Both the position numbers and the translations under genes were made by a program. From Rattus norvegicus (lineage: Eukaryota; Chordata; Mammalia; Rodentia; Muridae): a stretch of 64,000 nucleotides of DNA. Positions 42,464 through 55,031 of the stretch are shown here, in pieces; position 1 is the first letter of the stretch; each line of letters starts with the position of its first letter. The stretch covers positions 134,251,553-134,315,552 of the forward strand of contig NC_086024.1 of assembly GCF_036323735.1 (NCBI RefSeq), read 5' to 3'. The notes under the pieces were generated by a model. The model saw only the letters and a program-made list of their open reading frames with translations. It ran no database searches and was not told the origin of the DNA.

Positions 42464-43775
42464 GAGCAGATAGATGAGGAGCTTCAGGGGAGTCTTTAGC
42501 TAGGTTTCACAATCTGACCACTTAATTCTACCAGCAGAGGCTTAAACACTAAAAAGAAGGCAAGCCGGCAGAAAGGATGGTAGTTGTGAAAGGCGCAGAG
42601 GAGAGAAAGCGATAGGAAGTGCAGTCCTGTGGAGGGATGTTTGCAGGTGACCCGATTTACCAGCCAGTGCAGCTGAGAAAGACAGCCAGGGACACAAAGG
42701 AGGAGAAGAAAGGTAATAATAGGCCCACAGATAGGTAGATGAATGTAGCTAGAAGACAGAGCCCTGCTAGGGACAGGATGAGAGGCTGTGTCAGCAGATT
42801 GGTTAATTCCCATCTGTGCTTCTGAGATGGACGACGACCCACCCGACCAAGAGACCTTTCAGGCTTCAAGATATCAGGGAGGGCTTCAATGGGGCAGTGG
42901 AGGGGAGGCCCATTAATAGCAGATTATGATGTCTCCAATTAGATGCACCTGCCCTCTGGAAGTGTGGAGACCAGTATTGAAATGGAAAGAAAGACTGAAT
43001 GGAAGCCCCCCGAGAGTAGAATGAGAGAGTAGAATGAATGGATGAGAAAAAAGATTTGCATTCACTCTGGGGGGAGGGTGCTGAGGAGCCCCAGGGTCAC
43101 CTGATCTCCCGGGAATGAAAGGGCGGGCGAGGGAGTGATAGAAAGTGACAATAAGGTGGGGGAGAGATGAAAAGGGGCGCAGAAGATAATAAGTGAGACA
43201 ATTAAGTCTAGGAGAGGGGCTTGTTTAACACAACTCATCCATATTAATTCAAAATTGAGGCCCAGGGATGGGCCGGAGCTGGGGCGGGGGTGTGTGTGTG
43301 TGTGAAGCCTAGCATGTGCCAAGCTCTGGTTCTATCTCCTCTGCCTTGCAAGACAAACGCAGGAAACCAAATTATAGCCCGGAGGCTGTAAAATGTTGTT
43401 GTTGATGATTTGGGGACAAAGAGCTAGATCAGTTGGAAGATAGAGCCGAAGGAAGACGTAGGAAAGATTTAGATGAACACGAGGGGAAACAGCAGCTCAT
43501 AGATAAGTGTTTAAATGCGGTGAAGACGTATCTGTTGGGTGGGTCAGGCAAGGAAAGAGCAAACACAGAAAAGAAACAAGTTTAGGAGTGGCCCTAGAAG
43601 CGGGGACTTGAGTAAATCACCGTGATGCTCAAGCCGTGTAAGGGATAAAAGATGTACAAAAGAGATAAAGGAAGACATACAGAAGAGGGGCAGGACAGAC
43701 AGACGCTCGAGAAGGCTGAGGGCATAATGAATATACATGGAGACTTGTGCCTGAGAAGGGCATATAGGGATGAGA

Positions 43776-43893
<118 letters not shown>

Positions 43894-46081
43894 CGCAGTG
43901 AGAATTATGCTTAATTCAAAACCGGGCTCCTGAGATAACTAAATGTCTCCTGAACCCAAGCACCAGCACAGGGGATTAAATAACAAAAGAGCTTCAGGCA
44001 GATCCATTTGGAGAAGGCTTGGGACCCTCGGATCATGCTTAATCTAAATCTGTGCACCTGAGGTCCATAAATAAAAGAATAAATATTGAAATAAAAGAGT
44101 GACAGAAAGGGTGAATGAGCGCACAGGAACGAATTAGACATGGAAGTGGTCATAGCAGCCTGGAAGGAGTGGCCCATGGGACTTCTGCTCATCTTATCCG
44201 GGGCACCTGAGGTCCCGTAGTGAGAAGATGCAGGGAGAAGAGGAGAAGGGAAAGGCGTGAGAGAAAATGCAAGAGAGGGGGAGGAAATGAGAAAGTAGCA
44301 AGGAGAGGAAGCGATCTGTGGGTGCCTCGGAAGAGGAACATCCACCAGGATTAATAAGGAGGCTCTCATTAATCCTAAAGATCGATGAGGTAATCCAGAC
44401 CCAGGTTCTAACGGGGAGGGAGAATGGAGAGAATTAAAAAAAAAAAAAGAGAGAGAGAGAGAGACGCAAAAAAGGAGAGAAGACAATAAAACGAGCAACA
44501 TGATAAATGGGTAATTAAGAGAGGCTGTCTGGACAGAAACAATAATGAGTTCCCATGCATAGTCCTTAAATAGATAAATACATTATACCTTTCAAAGAAT
44601 GCGTGAAAAATCGAGGAACACCACGGCCCCCAAACAAGGCTGCACCTTCCATTGCTGTAATAAAATACATGCAGCGGAGGGCCATAAATAACAGTAAATA
44701 CTTAAATGTAAAAGGTGACCAGACAGAGGGGGAAGATTGCAAGCCCAGATACACGAGGGAGGCGATGTTTGGTTCGCATGTGTAATACAATTATGTTCAC
44801 AGGAAATTAATAGATTAAAAAAAAAAACCCATCCAAACTAAGGCAGAGGAAAGACGAGGAAGGGAAACGAGATCTGAGAGATGGGGCAGAGACCCGGCTG
44901 GGCTCAGGACTCCTCCTTCTATTCTGCTCACTGAGATTGTCAGGGCTGGAGAAGAAAGCGGAGGTCTGGGTGGGTGGGCAGATGGATAGGAAAGGAATTA
45001 AAAGCTACATGGGGAAAAGGAAGAGGGATTTATAAAGTGGGGGCTCCAAGAGGTTATGTCTTACTTAAAACTGTGCTGTTGTTGCCCCCCAAAGGAATCA
45101 AATCTTAATGCTTTTGTGAAGGAAGAGAAGATGGTTACAATGTAGCAGGAAAAGAGGAGGGGGGGGAGCAGGGAGAGAGGGAGGGGCTTGCATGTGCTAA
45201 ACGCCCACTGGGATCAGTAACAGATAGCTATTTAACTCCCGAAGGCTGCTTCCACACAGCCTAAATGACTGGGAGCAGCTAGCTGAGATGTCCCTAACCT
45301 TGGATCATCACTGACATTTCCTGCTTGCTGGGGGTCCGGGGGCATTTCACTGTCTGTCACATCTTCACTCCATAAACACATCCCTGCATAGTGCTCTATC
45401 CATAGGATAGGAGGGAAGGGCTCAGGCCTGGGGCCTGTAGATGGTTCTATGAATAAGGGCGCTATGCCCAGTGAGTACCTTGACTCCTCCCTGGGAAAGG
45501 ATCCCTTCTGATCCTGATGTGAGGGGGCTTAGCCAGCCAAAGGGCAGGAGGCGGTGAGGGGATAGGAGGCCTTGCCTGCATCATACCATCTTGAGGTGTG
45601 ACTTACACCCAGGGTCTGGTGCAGACAAAGCCAATGTGACCTGGAAGCCCAGAGGCTCAAGAGCCCCTGGGTGAAGCAAGTATTTTTGTTCATGAAGCTC
45701 TCTGAGATCAAGCCTATCTCAGTTCAGAGTACTAGCAAGGGTTATCTCTACATAGGTTTTCATATATGATCCTGGGTCCCAGCTCCTAGACATATATGCC
45801 ACCTCTGGAACCCGTTTCAAGGCCCCTCTTCCAGAATGTTTAAACCTTGTGTTCTGTAACCAGTAAAATGCGCGTTTGTACTGTGGATTGGAACTGTCTT
45901 TTTATTGGCCCTCATGGGCTGCTGGGGGAGACCCGGAGAGTTGTCCTGCTTCTGTCCTGTTTTCTTTCTCTGTTGTGGACAAGATATGTAGGGTTGTGTG
46001 TTGTATGCTTGTGTCTGGCCATTAAAAAAAAAAAAAAAAGTCACAGCCTTCTTTGACTTCTCAATTCCTATTGGGGGCACT

Positions 46082-46145
46082 AAAAACCAAACCAAACCAA
46101 ACCAAACCAAACCAAAGCAAACCAAACCAAACCAAACCAAACCAA
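46082..46145 (+). repeat. (ACCAA)n pentamer repeat
   Basis: About 12 units of ACCAA with one G interruption. Confidence 0.95.
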
Positions 46146-46533
46146 ATCAGATTCTTGTTAGGTGCCCAAGCAGGAGGACAGTAGTTTGGCTGGATCCAGG
46201 GAGCATGTGCAGACTTGAAAGCAGGGTGGACAGATAGGTTTATAGTAAAGGAGCTTTGGTGAGAGCTCAGTGCGCAGGCTCCGTAGAGAGAAGGCACGGA
46301 AGGTTGGGAATGGGTGGGGCTGCTGCTACCCGAGTTGCTGAGGGTCTGAGATACCAGCAAGGAGGAGGGGCCCCTGGAAGAAGCGTTTTTTGAGATGGCT
46401 GAAGAAGGAAGATGGGCCCTCCCTACCTCCGCTTCTAGCTTCTAGTTCCTAGCTCTTTAGTGTAGGCCCTGGATAGATGGCCCAGCCTCCGATCGTGGAA
46501 GACACAGACTAACCTTGTCAGAAGCCACCTTCT

Positions 46534-46606
46534 GTGCCCCCAGCACCACGTGTCTGGGCCACGTGAGCAACGCCACGTGGGCCTGACGTGGAGCTGGGGC
46601 CGCAGG
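46534..46606 (+). ncRNA. Mir770: miR-770 hairpin
   Basis: The 5p arm AGCACCACGTGTCTGGGCCA + CG (46,542-46,563) and the 3p arm CGTGGGCCTGACGTGGAGCT + GG (46,576-46,597) match miR-770-5p and -3p. The arms pair almost perfectly across a short loop (TGAGCAACGC region), flanked by CCCCCAGC against GCTGGGG. In mouse and human miR-770 lies in an intron of Meg3 on the same strand, as here, so it is processed from the maternal Meg3 primary transcript. The hairpin contains three CACGTG E-boxes (46,547, 46,560, 46,574). Confidence 0.95.
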
Positions 46607-49106
46607 GGTCTGATGGCCTCCTGTTTCAGAATCTGGGGTTCCAGGCTCTGCCTCGGCGCCTATCATCCTTGGGACATCTGCTGACCTGGCTCCGGAAGAT
46701 TGTCCACACCAGTCTGAGTGACCGTGTGAGAGGAGGGGGCGGGTGGAGATGCTCAGAAGGAAAAGGCCAGAAGGGTCTTCTTTGCATGGGGGTCGTGTGC
46801 AGTTTAGGGAGTCAGGCAAGGTGAGAAGAGGGCAGATGTGGGATCGGGTGAGGAGGAGAATGCTGGGGCTACATGGAAGCTACCAGTGGGAAGATAGTAT
46901 GAATAGGGCAGCACTGGGGTGTACTCTAGGTAGGCCTCGTCTTAATGTTCATGCCAAGAGATTTGAAGGGGGTGTCAGGGGTTACTTTGGGTCCGTGGGA
47001 CCTGCTGCTGCCTTGGAGGGCAGGAGGGCTTGGGTAGGTGACTTTGCTGTGTCACCTTGGGAATCAGGAAGGGTAGCTGCAGCGGTTTGGTTTTGAGTCT
47101 GCGACTCTTAATCAGATCTGGAATAATACTTGCTATTGTCTCTAGTTCTGGGGTTCTGAGAGTCACTGTAGAATTCCCCAGGACATGTGTGGGGAGGGTG
47201 GTCTGCATGTGTTTCCAAGTTGGGGTCCTAGCACCTCCGCCTGCTCAGGGCTCTTAGCCATATTTGTTCGTTTCTTTCAACATTGTAAAAAGAAGGCAAA
47301 TTTTATCTTTTGATTGACACGCATATGCAAAACACAACGTCCTTTCTTTGATAATACTGGGACCCACAGCTCTCCCTGGCTCCCCCTGCAACTTTCAACC
47401 CATCTGAGGGGCAGGTGGGCCAAAGGCCCTGGTGTTTCCTGAGATGAAGTTGTCAATGTAAAGATCTGTAACTCAGAGCAGGGGGAAACCACACCCTCAA
47501 CGCCTTCATGGGCCACATCTTTCTCTCTGCCTTCTAAGTTCTTGTCTTATGAGTGCAGTTTTTTTTTTATTCCCATGTAACGAGCATCACTTTTTATTTT
47601 TAAATCCCCATCAGCGTTGTTTACTTTTCTGTTGTTTTCTGTCTGTCGCAGTGAGCATCCCATTGTCCATGTTTTCTTTACTCCATGGTCTCTCTCACCT
47701 GCTTGGGTTCCACCGAATGGCTATGACATCATGATCTACCCATCTGACTGTTGCTGGTGCATGATCGTCTCCTTTTTTTTTTTTTTTTTTTAACATTACC
47801 GATGACATCACAACTAATGGCTTTGCACAACCAGCTTTCCCAGCATCCCCTACATCTAGCTCTTGCCATGGCCCTCTTCTTTCACGTTGCTTCTTTCTGC
47901 TAGACTGTGAGCCCACTCAGGGTGAGGAGCTTGTGGAACTGGCTTGTGTCTTTCTTGTAGGGTGTATATGAATGTTGATTGGGTATGTGTGGAAGGGTGG
48001 ATAGGTGTGAATGACAGCGAATGCAAGATTGGTAGGCAGATGAGAGGATAGATGAGTGGATTAGTGAACGAATGGCTGGGTGAGTGGATGGATGGATTCT
48101 CTGTGGATGTGAGCTTCTTGGATGAAAGGGTAAGGGGGTTGTTTGAATGGCTGTTGGTTGAGTTAAGAAAGCTTACAGTATTTTTATCTTGTCTAGTGAT
48201 GTATTAGCATTTAAGGTGATGTATTAGTATTTAAGATATCTGCTGGCTTCCCCCCGCCCAACTCCTGTTAAGAAATGCTCTCGTGTGTAAAACTTGTTCA
48301 AATTACTAATGAAGGCTGAATATGTTCTACCCATGTTTGTTAACAAATTGTATCTTATCTTCTGTGAACTGTTTGTCCAAGTCCAGTGGATCATGGCTTT
48401 TTAAGGATCTTGGTTGAGGGTTAGACATTTGCAGGGTGGTATGGGAGGCCCAGCTGACTTCCAGGTAGTTTGACATTAGAATTTACTTACCCTGGGAAAT
48501 AGGGATGATGATATCTTTGCACCAGCAGGTAGAGAACATTTTAGGCCTATGTCTGGGTTCCCTCCTCTATAGCTTACGAATTCTGACCTGTCCCCTGTAT
48601 CTATTGTGGCGTGGCCATTCTCCATCTTGTCTTCCTGAGTGATGGATTATATATCTAACTCCTGGGAGTGTAGACTCTAGAGCCAGTTCTTACAGGAACT
48701 GGCCTCTTAGTGTTCTCTCATCTGTCTTCACACATCCCCTAGCTCTGCCCTGCCCTTGTACCTCAGTGGCAGTTGTGGACTTTTCAGGGAATGAATGGGA
48801 AATTTAGTTCAGGACTGATGGGACCCCCCTCAGGTTTAGTCCTAGGAGCAAGGCCATTCTCTGGTCTCTGCTCTTCCCCTCACAACCTCCTCACAGGGCA
48901 GTTACTGCTTGTACTCCAGGAGAGCTCACCCTGCCTTCCAGAACACCCTCCCACCACTCTACTATAGCACTTAGCGTGTCTGCCTGTGTTCAGCCTTCTC
49001 ACCCCATGCTTATCTGGACATTGAAGCTTGGAAAACCAGTGGTGACTTCAACATGACTTTGATTCATCTACTCATCCACCTAGCTATCCATCTAGTCATC
49101 TGTCAA

Positions 49107-49183
49107 CCCATCCATCCATCCATCCATCTATCCATCCATCCATCCATCCATCCATCCATCCATCCATCCAACCATCCATCCAT
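49107..49183 (+). repeat. (ATCC)n microsatellite
   Basis: About 17 tetranucleotide units (ATCC, a few ATCT or AACC). Confidence 0.97.
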
Positions 49184-50344
49184 GCATTGGGCGTCCATCA
49201 CTTGACCTGGTGCTTTGGGCCTCCCCTCTCCTGAAAGCCAACCCCTTCACCTTGGGCAAGCTGTATGACACCATGGGCTGTGGTCATGAAGCAAGGTCCC
49301 CTTTCGTAGCCTCCACCTCCTAGGTCATGGCTCTGAGCACGTCCCAGCTGGACCCCATCACCACAGCTTTTCCTCCATGAGGCTTCTCACACCCCTCTAT
49401 TGTGATCCAGGAGGGTCAGGTTCCCAGAGTACCCTGGGGCCAACCCCTCTCACCATAGCAGAGCTGCCTCCCCAGGCTTCACCCTGCCTGGTGCATGGTC
49501 CCTGTCATGAGCTTTGCCTTCAGCCTTGCAGCTTCCTCAACCAGATGGTAGTGGCTGTAACTCACGTGCTCATTCCTTCACACCTTCATCCATTCTCTTA
49601 CAGTCAGCAAGCATCTTAAAAAAATAGCTAGTGCTATACTAGAGCCGGCTCACAAGGGCTCATTGCACCACTGCCCTTTGAAAGAAGAGATGGGGACATT
49701 TGTAAAGAAGCTGTGTTTGTGTGGCCAATAAGATGAGCTTTTTGATTTCAATTCAAACTTCAGGCCTGAGTTATAGTGCAAGCTTGATTACTCTCTCCGA
49801 TTTTGTTCCTCGCAGAACTAGGTTGATTAGTAATCAGCAAACTGTGTTCCCTGGGTGCTCAGAAATCATAGCCCAAATCCTTAAGAGGCCCAAATGGGGA
49901 GTGGACTAAGCATTAGGCAGCTGGCTCTGGCTGCGAGCAGGCTTTCAAGGCTGCGAGACACCCTGTTCTTCGACAAGCATGATCTGAGAGTCATTCTGGC
50001 CACTTTGGAGCTCAGCTAATGCCTGGCTCCCTTTTAGAGAAAATTGCAGGAGACGGTTGCTTGTACAGGTGACAAGGATCACGTCCCAGTGTCCTGTCTG
50101 AATAATCCATTCGCAGACCCAGGCAAGCAAGGCACTTGGCACTTTGCAAACCCCGAGCTCAACCCTATGCATTTGATGGGGTCCCAGGCTAGTTAGGCTT
50201 CCCTCTAGTTTTCTACTGTGAAAGGGAAGAGGCCCAGGTCCCTTCTGAATTCTCTTCCCACTGGAAACAGTAGGGGTTGGCAAGGCCAGGACCTGGAGCT
50301 GGACAAATTGTGTACTAGATCTTATCTAAGAGCTTGAGTGTATG

Positions 50345-50440
50345 TTTTGTGATGGGGACCGTGATGCCCACCTCTCAGGGCTGTTGTGAGGATTGGTGTA
50401 ACTGGACACTTCTGACTGTGACTGGAGAAGGCAGTGTATG
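50345..50440 (+). repeat. MIR element
   Basis: CCACCTCTCAGGGCTGTTGT followed by GAGGATTGGTGTAACTGG is the conserved MIR 3' portion. Confidence 0.75.
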
Positions 50441-51194
50441 TGTCCCTGGGGGGTGTGCCAGAGCATTGGGAACCCTAGGTCTGGTGTGGGAGGTGGCCTT
50501 TCTTGGGTATGATGGGGAATAGTTTGCATATGTTAAATTTATGTATTTTCATATAAAGTAGGGACTCTTGGTAGTACCTCTGTCTTCTGCCCCCCTCCCT
50601 TGGACACATTCACACCTACCTCTAGGAGAGATTGGGGATACCTTTAGCTCTCTGACCGAGGACCAAGCCTCTGACTCAGACCTGTATATGGCACCAAGTT
50701 ACAACCCTTTCCAAAAGGCTCTTCCCAGGGGAGCACTTGGCATTTTCTGGCAGACCCCATTATCCCTTTCCCAATGCCCTCTCTCTGACTTTGAGCATCA
50801 GGCCAGACTGCCTGAGATCTGGTGCCTGCCACAGTGCCTGGCCAGGGGTGAGGCTTTGGTTACCTTCTGTTGTATTTGTGTGGATAGATGGGCAGCTAAC
50901 AATTGTAACAGGTCCTAGGGTCAGATGTGGATGGTCTCATACAGTGGCTTCTAATGGAGAATGTATCTGAACCCATATCAAATCACCTCACTGTATTTTT
51001 CTCTTCCCTAACCTGTTAACTAGCCATTGTTGTAGGGGGCTTTTGCACAGTGCCTCACTGTCTCACATGCTAAGTAAAGGAACTCCTGCTTTCTGCCGAG
51101 AGTCTGTTTCTTTTTGGGACTCACCCAGGTGTGATCCGATAGGGCCACTAAACTGTCTCTCTGCCCCTCTGACCCATAGTCTTCTTCTCTCTCA

Positions 51195-51270
51195 GGTGTG
51201 TGTCCCTGGCAAGCCTACCTCACAGGGTTGTTGTGAGGGCCAAGGGCTGTAACAGTATGATGTACCATGC
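51195..51270 (+). repeat. MIR element
   Basis: CCTACCTCACAGGGTTGTTG followed by TGAGGGCCAAGGGCTGTAAC is the MIR core. Confidence 0.75.
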
Positions 51271-52254
51271 TGGCTGTCACCAGGGATGGTACCGCGATGG
51301 GGTTGGCCCGGGATCACAACCTGTGCCTTTATTCGTGGTCACTGGATAAAGAGTCACTGTGGACACTGAGGTTGCCTCTCCAGCAGTTGATGTGGTGTGC
51401 CAAGCTGGCTGAGAGTGACTGGCTGTGTTGTCCTGGCTAAATGCTTCTGGGGTTTGTGCATGTCAGCGTCTCTGACCCTCCCTTTCCTTCCATCATGGCG
51501 GCTGATGCTGCTGGTTATGTGAAGGCCAAAGCTGGCTGGGCCACTGTGCTTTGGGGTCTTATAAAGGGTGGTTTCTGCTGGGAGGTGCTTCTTCAAGCTT
51601 GTGTTTCTGTGTGTGTGATGCGTGTGCATATGTGACCCCTGGGCCAGTGCCAAGAACCAAGGGTCAATACAGGGGCTTCCGAATAATGAATGGCATCTTT
51701 GAGATCTTTCTTATGCCTCTCTCCAGTTTTAGCTGGTAGGCCTGGATGGTCATTCTCCTTACCACCCCCCTTTTCTCCCCCTGCCAGGAGATGAGAGAAA
51801 TTACCTTTCCCTATACCCAGTTCTGCTTTGGACTGAGCTTAGGTCTCTCACACTTGACTGCTGTGGTCCCATTCTGTTGATAGGTAGACTGAGAGCTGGG
51901 GACAATATTCACATTCCTATGTGAATAACTCTTTGCACTCCACCAAAACAACACCTCAGCAAGCCAAGTTTCTTAGGCTCACCCCTGCCTCACCCTGGGG
52001 GGCACTCACAATGGTCTCCACTCTACTTTATGTCCCACTGTCCACCCAGTTTCCTGGCAGGATAAGACATGAAGGGAGGAGTAAGGAGGCTATGTCCTTC
52101 CAGGTCTCCCAGTTCCATGGTGGCCTAGTCAAGGTCTGGTGGGATCCTGGCTTGTTTTCTCCGAGGGTCTTTCCATGACATTGACTTCCATCCCTGGTCC
52201 TCATCCTGTGTATCTGGGAGAGTAGCATTTTATGTTCCCACTCTGGCTCCATGC

Positions 52255-52310
52255 CCACTCCACAGAAGCCCCGCCCACTCCACAGAAGCCCCGCCCACTC
52301 CAAGAAGCCC
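52255..52310 (+). repeat. Direct repeat with CCCCGCCC boxes
   Basis: ACTCCACAGAAGCCCCGCCC occurs twice in tandem with a third decayed copy (CTCCAAGAAGCCCTGCCC). Each unit of about 23 bp includes a GC box-like CCCCGCCC. Confidence 0.8.
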
Positions 52311-53662
52311 TGCCCCTCTCAGTTCCTTGTGCTGCCTCTGTCTTTCAAAGCCCTGGTGTCTTAGCCCTAGATGCCCTTAGACCCTTGGTGTTGTCACTGT
52401 GTCCTTGGGTTCAGGAGCCTGTGTTTTCATTGTTCCCCCTGGCCGCCATGTCTTTGCCTTATCGAACCTCACTACCTAGATCCTGATTCTGCCTTCCTTG
52501 GGCTGTGTTAAAGGCCTGCTATGTGGCTGCTATTGTTCATCCCCTGTTTTTGACAACTCATTGGAAGCTTTGCTTCTGTGCTCTGGAGTCCCATGGTAGG
52601 CACGTGTGGATAGGGCCCTTTGCTTAGGTAATTTTGACTCTGTCTAGATGGCCCTTGGGCTGCTTGCAGGCCAGGTTTATGGGTGCCTGTTAGGTAGCTT
52701 GTGTCCCTTGGAAGTAACAGGGGTCTGGCAAATAGAGAACGCCTAGATGTTGGCTAAGCTGTTGTACTTAAACTCCAAGCGCTAGGCACGCTCCAACTCA
52801 GTGACACCCTGCCTTTTGTAGTAGTGGGTGCCTGGTACTTGCCCAATGACAGGAAGTCAGGAAGGCTAAGTGGATGTGGATAGGTGGACGAGTGGGAGGT
52901 CTTTCTGTGAGGGGGTCTTGTCCACAAAGGCTGCAGAACCCCTGAGGGCTTTCCCTGGGATCTAGTCAGTTGCAAGAGGGTCCTTCCTGGTAGAAACCCT
53001 GCTTTGGAGATATTTTTGCCTAGGATCAGACTTTTTGAGGGCTCAAATGTCCTCATTGATACTTCTGGCCTGAGTGATGCTGTAAAGGAGATGTTTGACA
53101 ATCTCCCAATACTAAGGAGGACTTGGCTGTGCCGATATTATCTCTGAGGCCCCTCTCTGGGTGAAAGGAGGTTATTTTGCCCCCCCCACCCCCAGCCTTT
53201 GTCCTCACCATTGGTGACAATCAGCATTGCCTTATAAGTGACTTGTGAGGTTTGGGTACAGCCTTGAGCACCTGGCAGACTGGGGATAGAGGAGATTAGA
53301 CCCCAGACCTTGGATTCTTAATTTTTAGAGTGTTCCGTGGTCACATGGGTGGGGAGGGGTCCCAAGGGTCTTGCCCATTTGGGCTTCAGACCTGCTTTAT
53401 TCATTTATTTATTTTTTTGTTTTTGTTTTTTTTTTCCCAACTGAACCTTGAACAGCTTACCTGACCCACCCCCAGCCTCAGTTTCCCTTCCTGCAAAAAC
53501 AAAAAAAGGTGTCAACCATCCTTTGGTGGCTCCTGAGAATCAAGGTCTGGGTTCTGATCCATCCTAACCCCTTTCTGACCGTGTGGCCTTGGCTGTTTGC
53601 CCTATCCTAGAAATAGTCAAACCCACCTGGTCCACCTGGTTTGATTGGGGCATTCAGTGAGA

Positions 53663-53664
<2 letters not shown>

Positions 53665-53745
<81 letters not shown>
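53665..53745 (+). repeat. (TG)n(AG)n composite microsatellite
   Basis: A TG run passes into an AG run at about 53,698. Confidence 0.97.
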
Positions 53746-53748
<3 letters not shown>

Positions 53749-54554
53749 TGAGTGGTTTGTTGCTTGGAATGCAGGTGCTCTTGTCTGCTAACTCATACTG
53801 GCTGTTGTGGAGGTGGCCCTGGGCCCTGGGTACTGATGTACCCTGGTTTCTGAAACTTCAGGTCCATGTGAGACTCGGGCAGAGTGGAGGGCCGGAGGGT
53901 AGCACCTACCCAGCTCTTGAGGGACAGAGGTAGAAGGAAGGGCTTGCTTTTGGATGTTAAGATTCAGCAGTTCTGTTGGCAGACTTTGAGGTACAAGTGG
54001 TACACTGAGGTACAAGACTAGGAAGAATATTTAGAATATTTAGAAGACCCCTCCAGGAGGGCAAGATCTTCAGGAAACTGTCAAGGTTTAATGGATGGTG
54101 ATTTGGCTAGAGGTCTTGGGGGGTATGTGTGTGTGAGAAAGATGGAAAATTCTAGAATAGGTTAGTGAGGGCAGGAGCTGGTGGGTAGGTGTTGCCCCAC
54201 CCCCATGGCTACCCAGAAGTTGGGCCTTTTATATAACTCAGGCTTTCTGAGTATAGGGCTGGGTTGTCCCCTCCAGTTCCTACCCTGCCTGGTGCATGAA
54301 AACTCTTATCAGCCATGGGGATGGGGGGCAGATGGTCTTCATCTGCAGCTGTGTCTCTCTCAGCTTCCACAGCCACGGGCACGCCTTGCACACTTCCTCT
54401 GGGACAGACATGCTGGACCCAAGACTCTGGATCCTGGCCTCCCCTTGAGTAGAGAGACCCACCTACTGACTGATGAACTGCGCTGACCCTGGGGTCAGGC
54501 GTGTGGCCTTGATCCCTGTCCATGGACCCTGAGACTTGGGGGGAAGGCTGTTGA

Positions 54555-54693
54555 GTCTTCACTGTTGAGTCAACATCTATGAAATGGGCTAAGGTTCCTA
54601 CCTCACAGGGCTGTTGTGAGGCTCTTGCAATGTGCTTAGAAGCATGGGGCCTGGTGGCTCATGGTGCTTTCAATAAATGTTTCTTGTTTTAAC
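54555..54693 (+). repeat. MIR element forming the Meg3 3' end
   Basis: GTCAACATCTATGAAATGGG, CCTACCTCACAGGGCTGTTG, GGCCTGGTGG and TCAATAAATGTTTCTTG follow the MIR consensus from its middle to its 3' end. CCTCACA and TGTGAGG within it form a 7-bp stem. Confidence 0.85.
54672..54677 (+). terminator. Meg3 polyadenylation signal
   Basis: Canonical AATAAA within TTTCAATAAATGTTTC, at the same place as in human MEG3 (CTCAATAAATGTG). Confidence 0.92.
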
Positions 54694-54944
54694 TAAAGTA
54701 GTGATGGGTGTGCTACTAATACAAGGGAGGGTGGGTGTCTTGCTGGGGCTTCCTTTTGTAGTGTAGTGGGGCAGAGGAGTTGCCTTAGATTACCTAGTCA
54801 CCTTTGTGCTACCCTGTGTGTGCTTAAGAGATGGACGTACTGGGGCCTGATGAAGTGCCCGTGTTCGGTGGGTTTAGAAGAACCCAGGATGTCAGTTTCC
54901 TTCTGGAAATGAAGCCATGCAAGAACTGTGGGAGGTCTGGCTTT

Positions 54945-55031
54945 GGAGCCTGAGGGGCTCACAGCTCCGGTCCTTGGAGCTCCAGAGAAAATGTTGCTCC
55001 GGGACTGAGTTCTGTGCACCCCCCTTGCCCT
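54945..55031 (+). ncRNA. Mir673: miR-673 hairpin
   Basis: The 5p arm CTCACAGCTCCGGTCCTTGG + AGCT (54,958-54,981) and the 3p arm TCCGGGACTGAGTTCTGTGC + ACC (54,998-55,020) match miR-673. Two differences from the mouse arms (CCGG for CTGG in 5p, GGGAC for GGGGC in 3p) are mutually consistent with a rat form. It lies 260 bp past the Meg3 polyadenylation signal on the same strand, as in mouse, and is processed from read-through maternal transcription. It is rodent-specific as far as I know. Confidence 0.93.

Larger units (their letters stand above)
54364..54695 (+). ncRNA. Meg3: Meg3 terminal exon
   Basis: The acceptor TGTGTCTCTCTCAG ends at 54,363. The exon begins CTTCCACAGCCACGGGCACG, where human has CCTCCACAGCCACGGGGACA. 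It continues with GGCCTCCCCTTGAGTAGAGA, CTGACTGATGAACTGCGCTG and CTGGGGTCAG, all conserved, and ends in a MIR that supplies the AATAAA signal. The cleavage site is estimated 15-20 nt after the signal. Confidence 0.92.
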
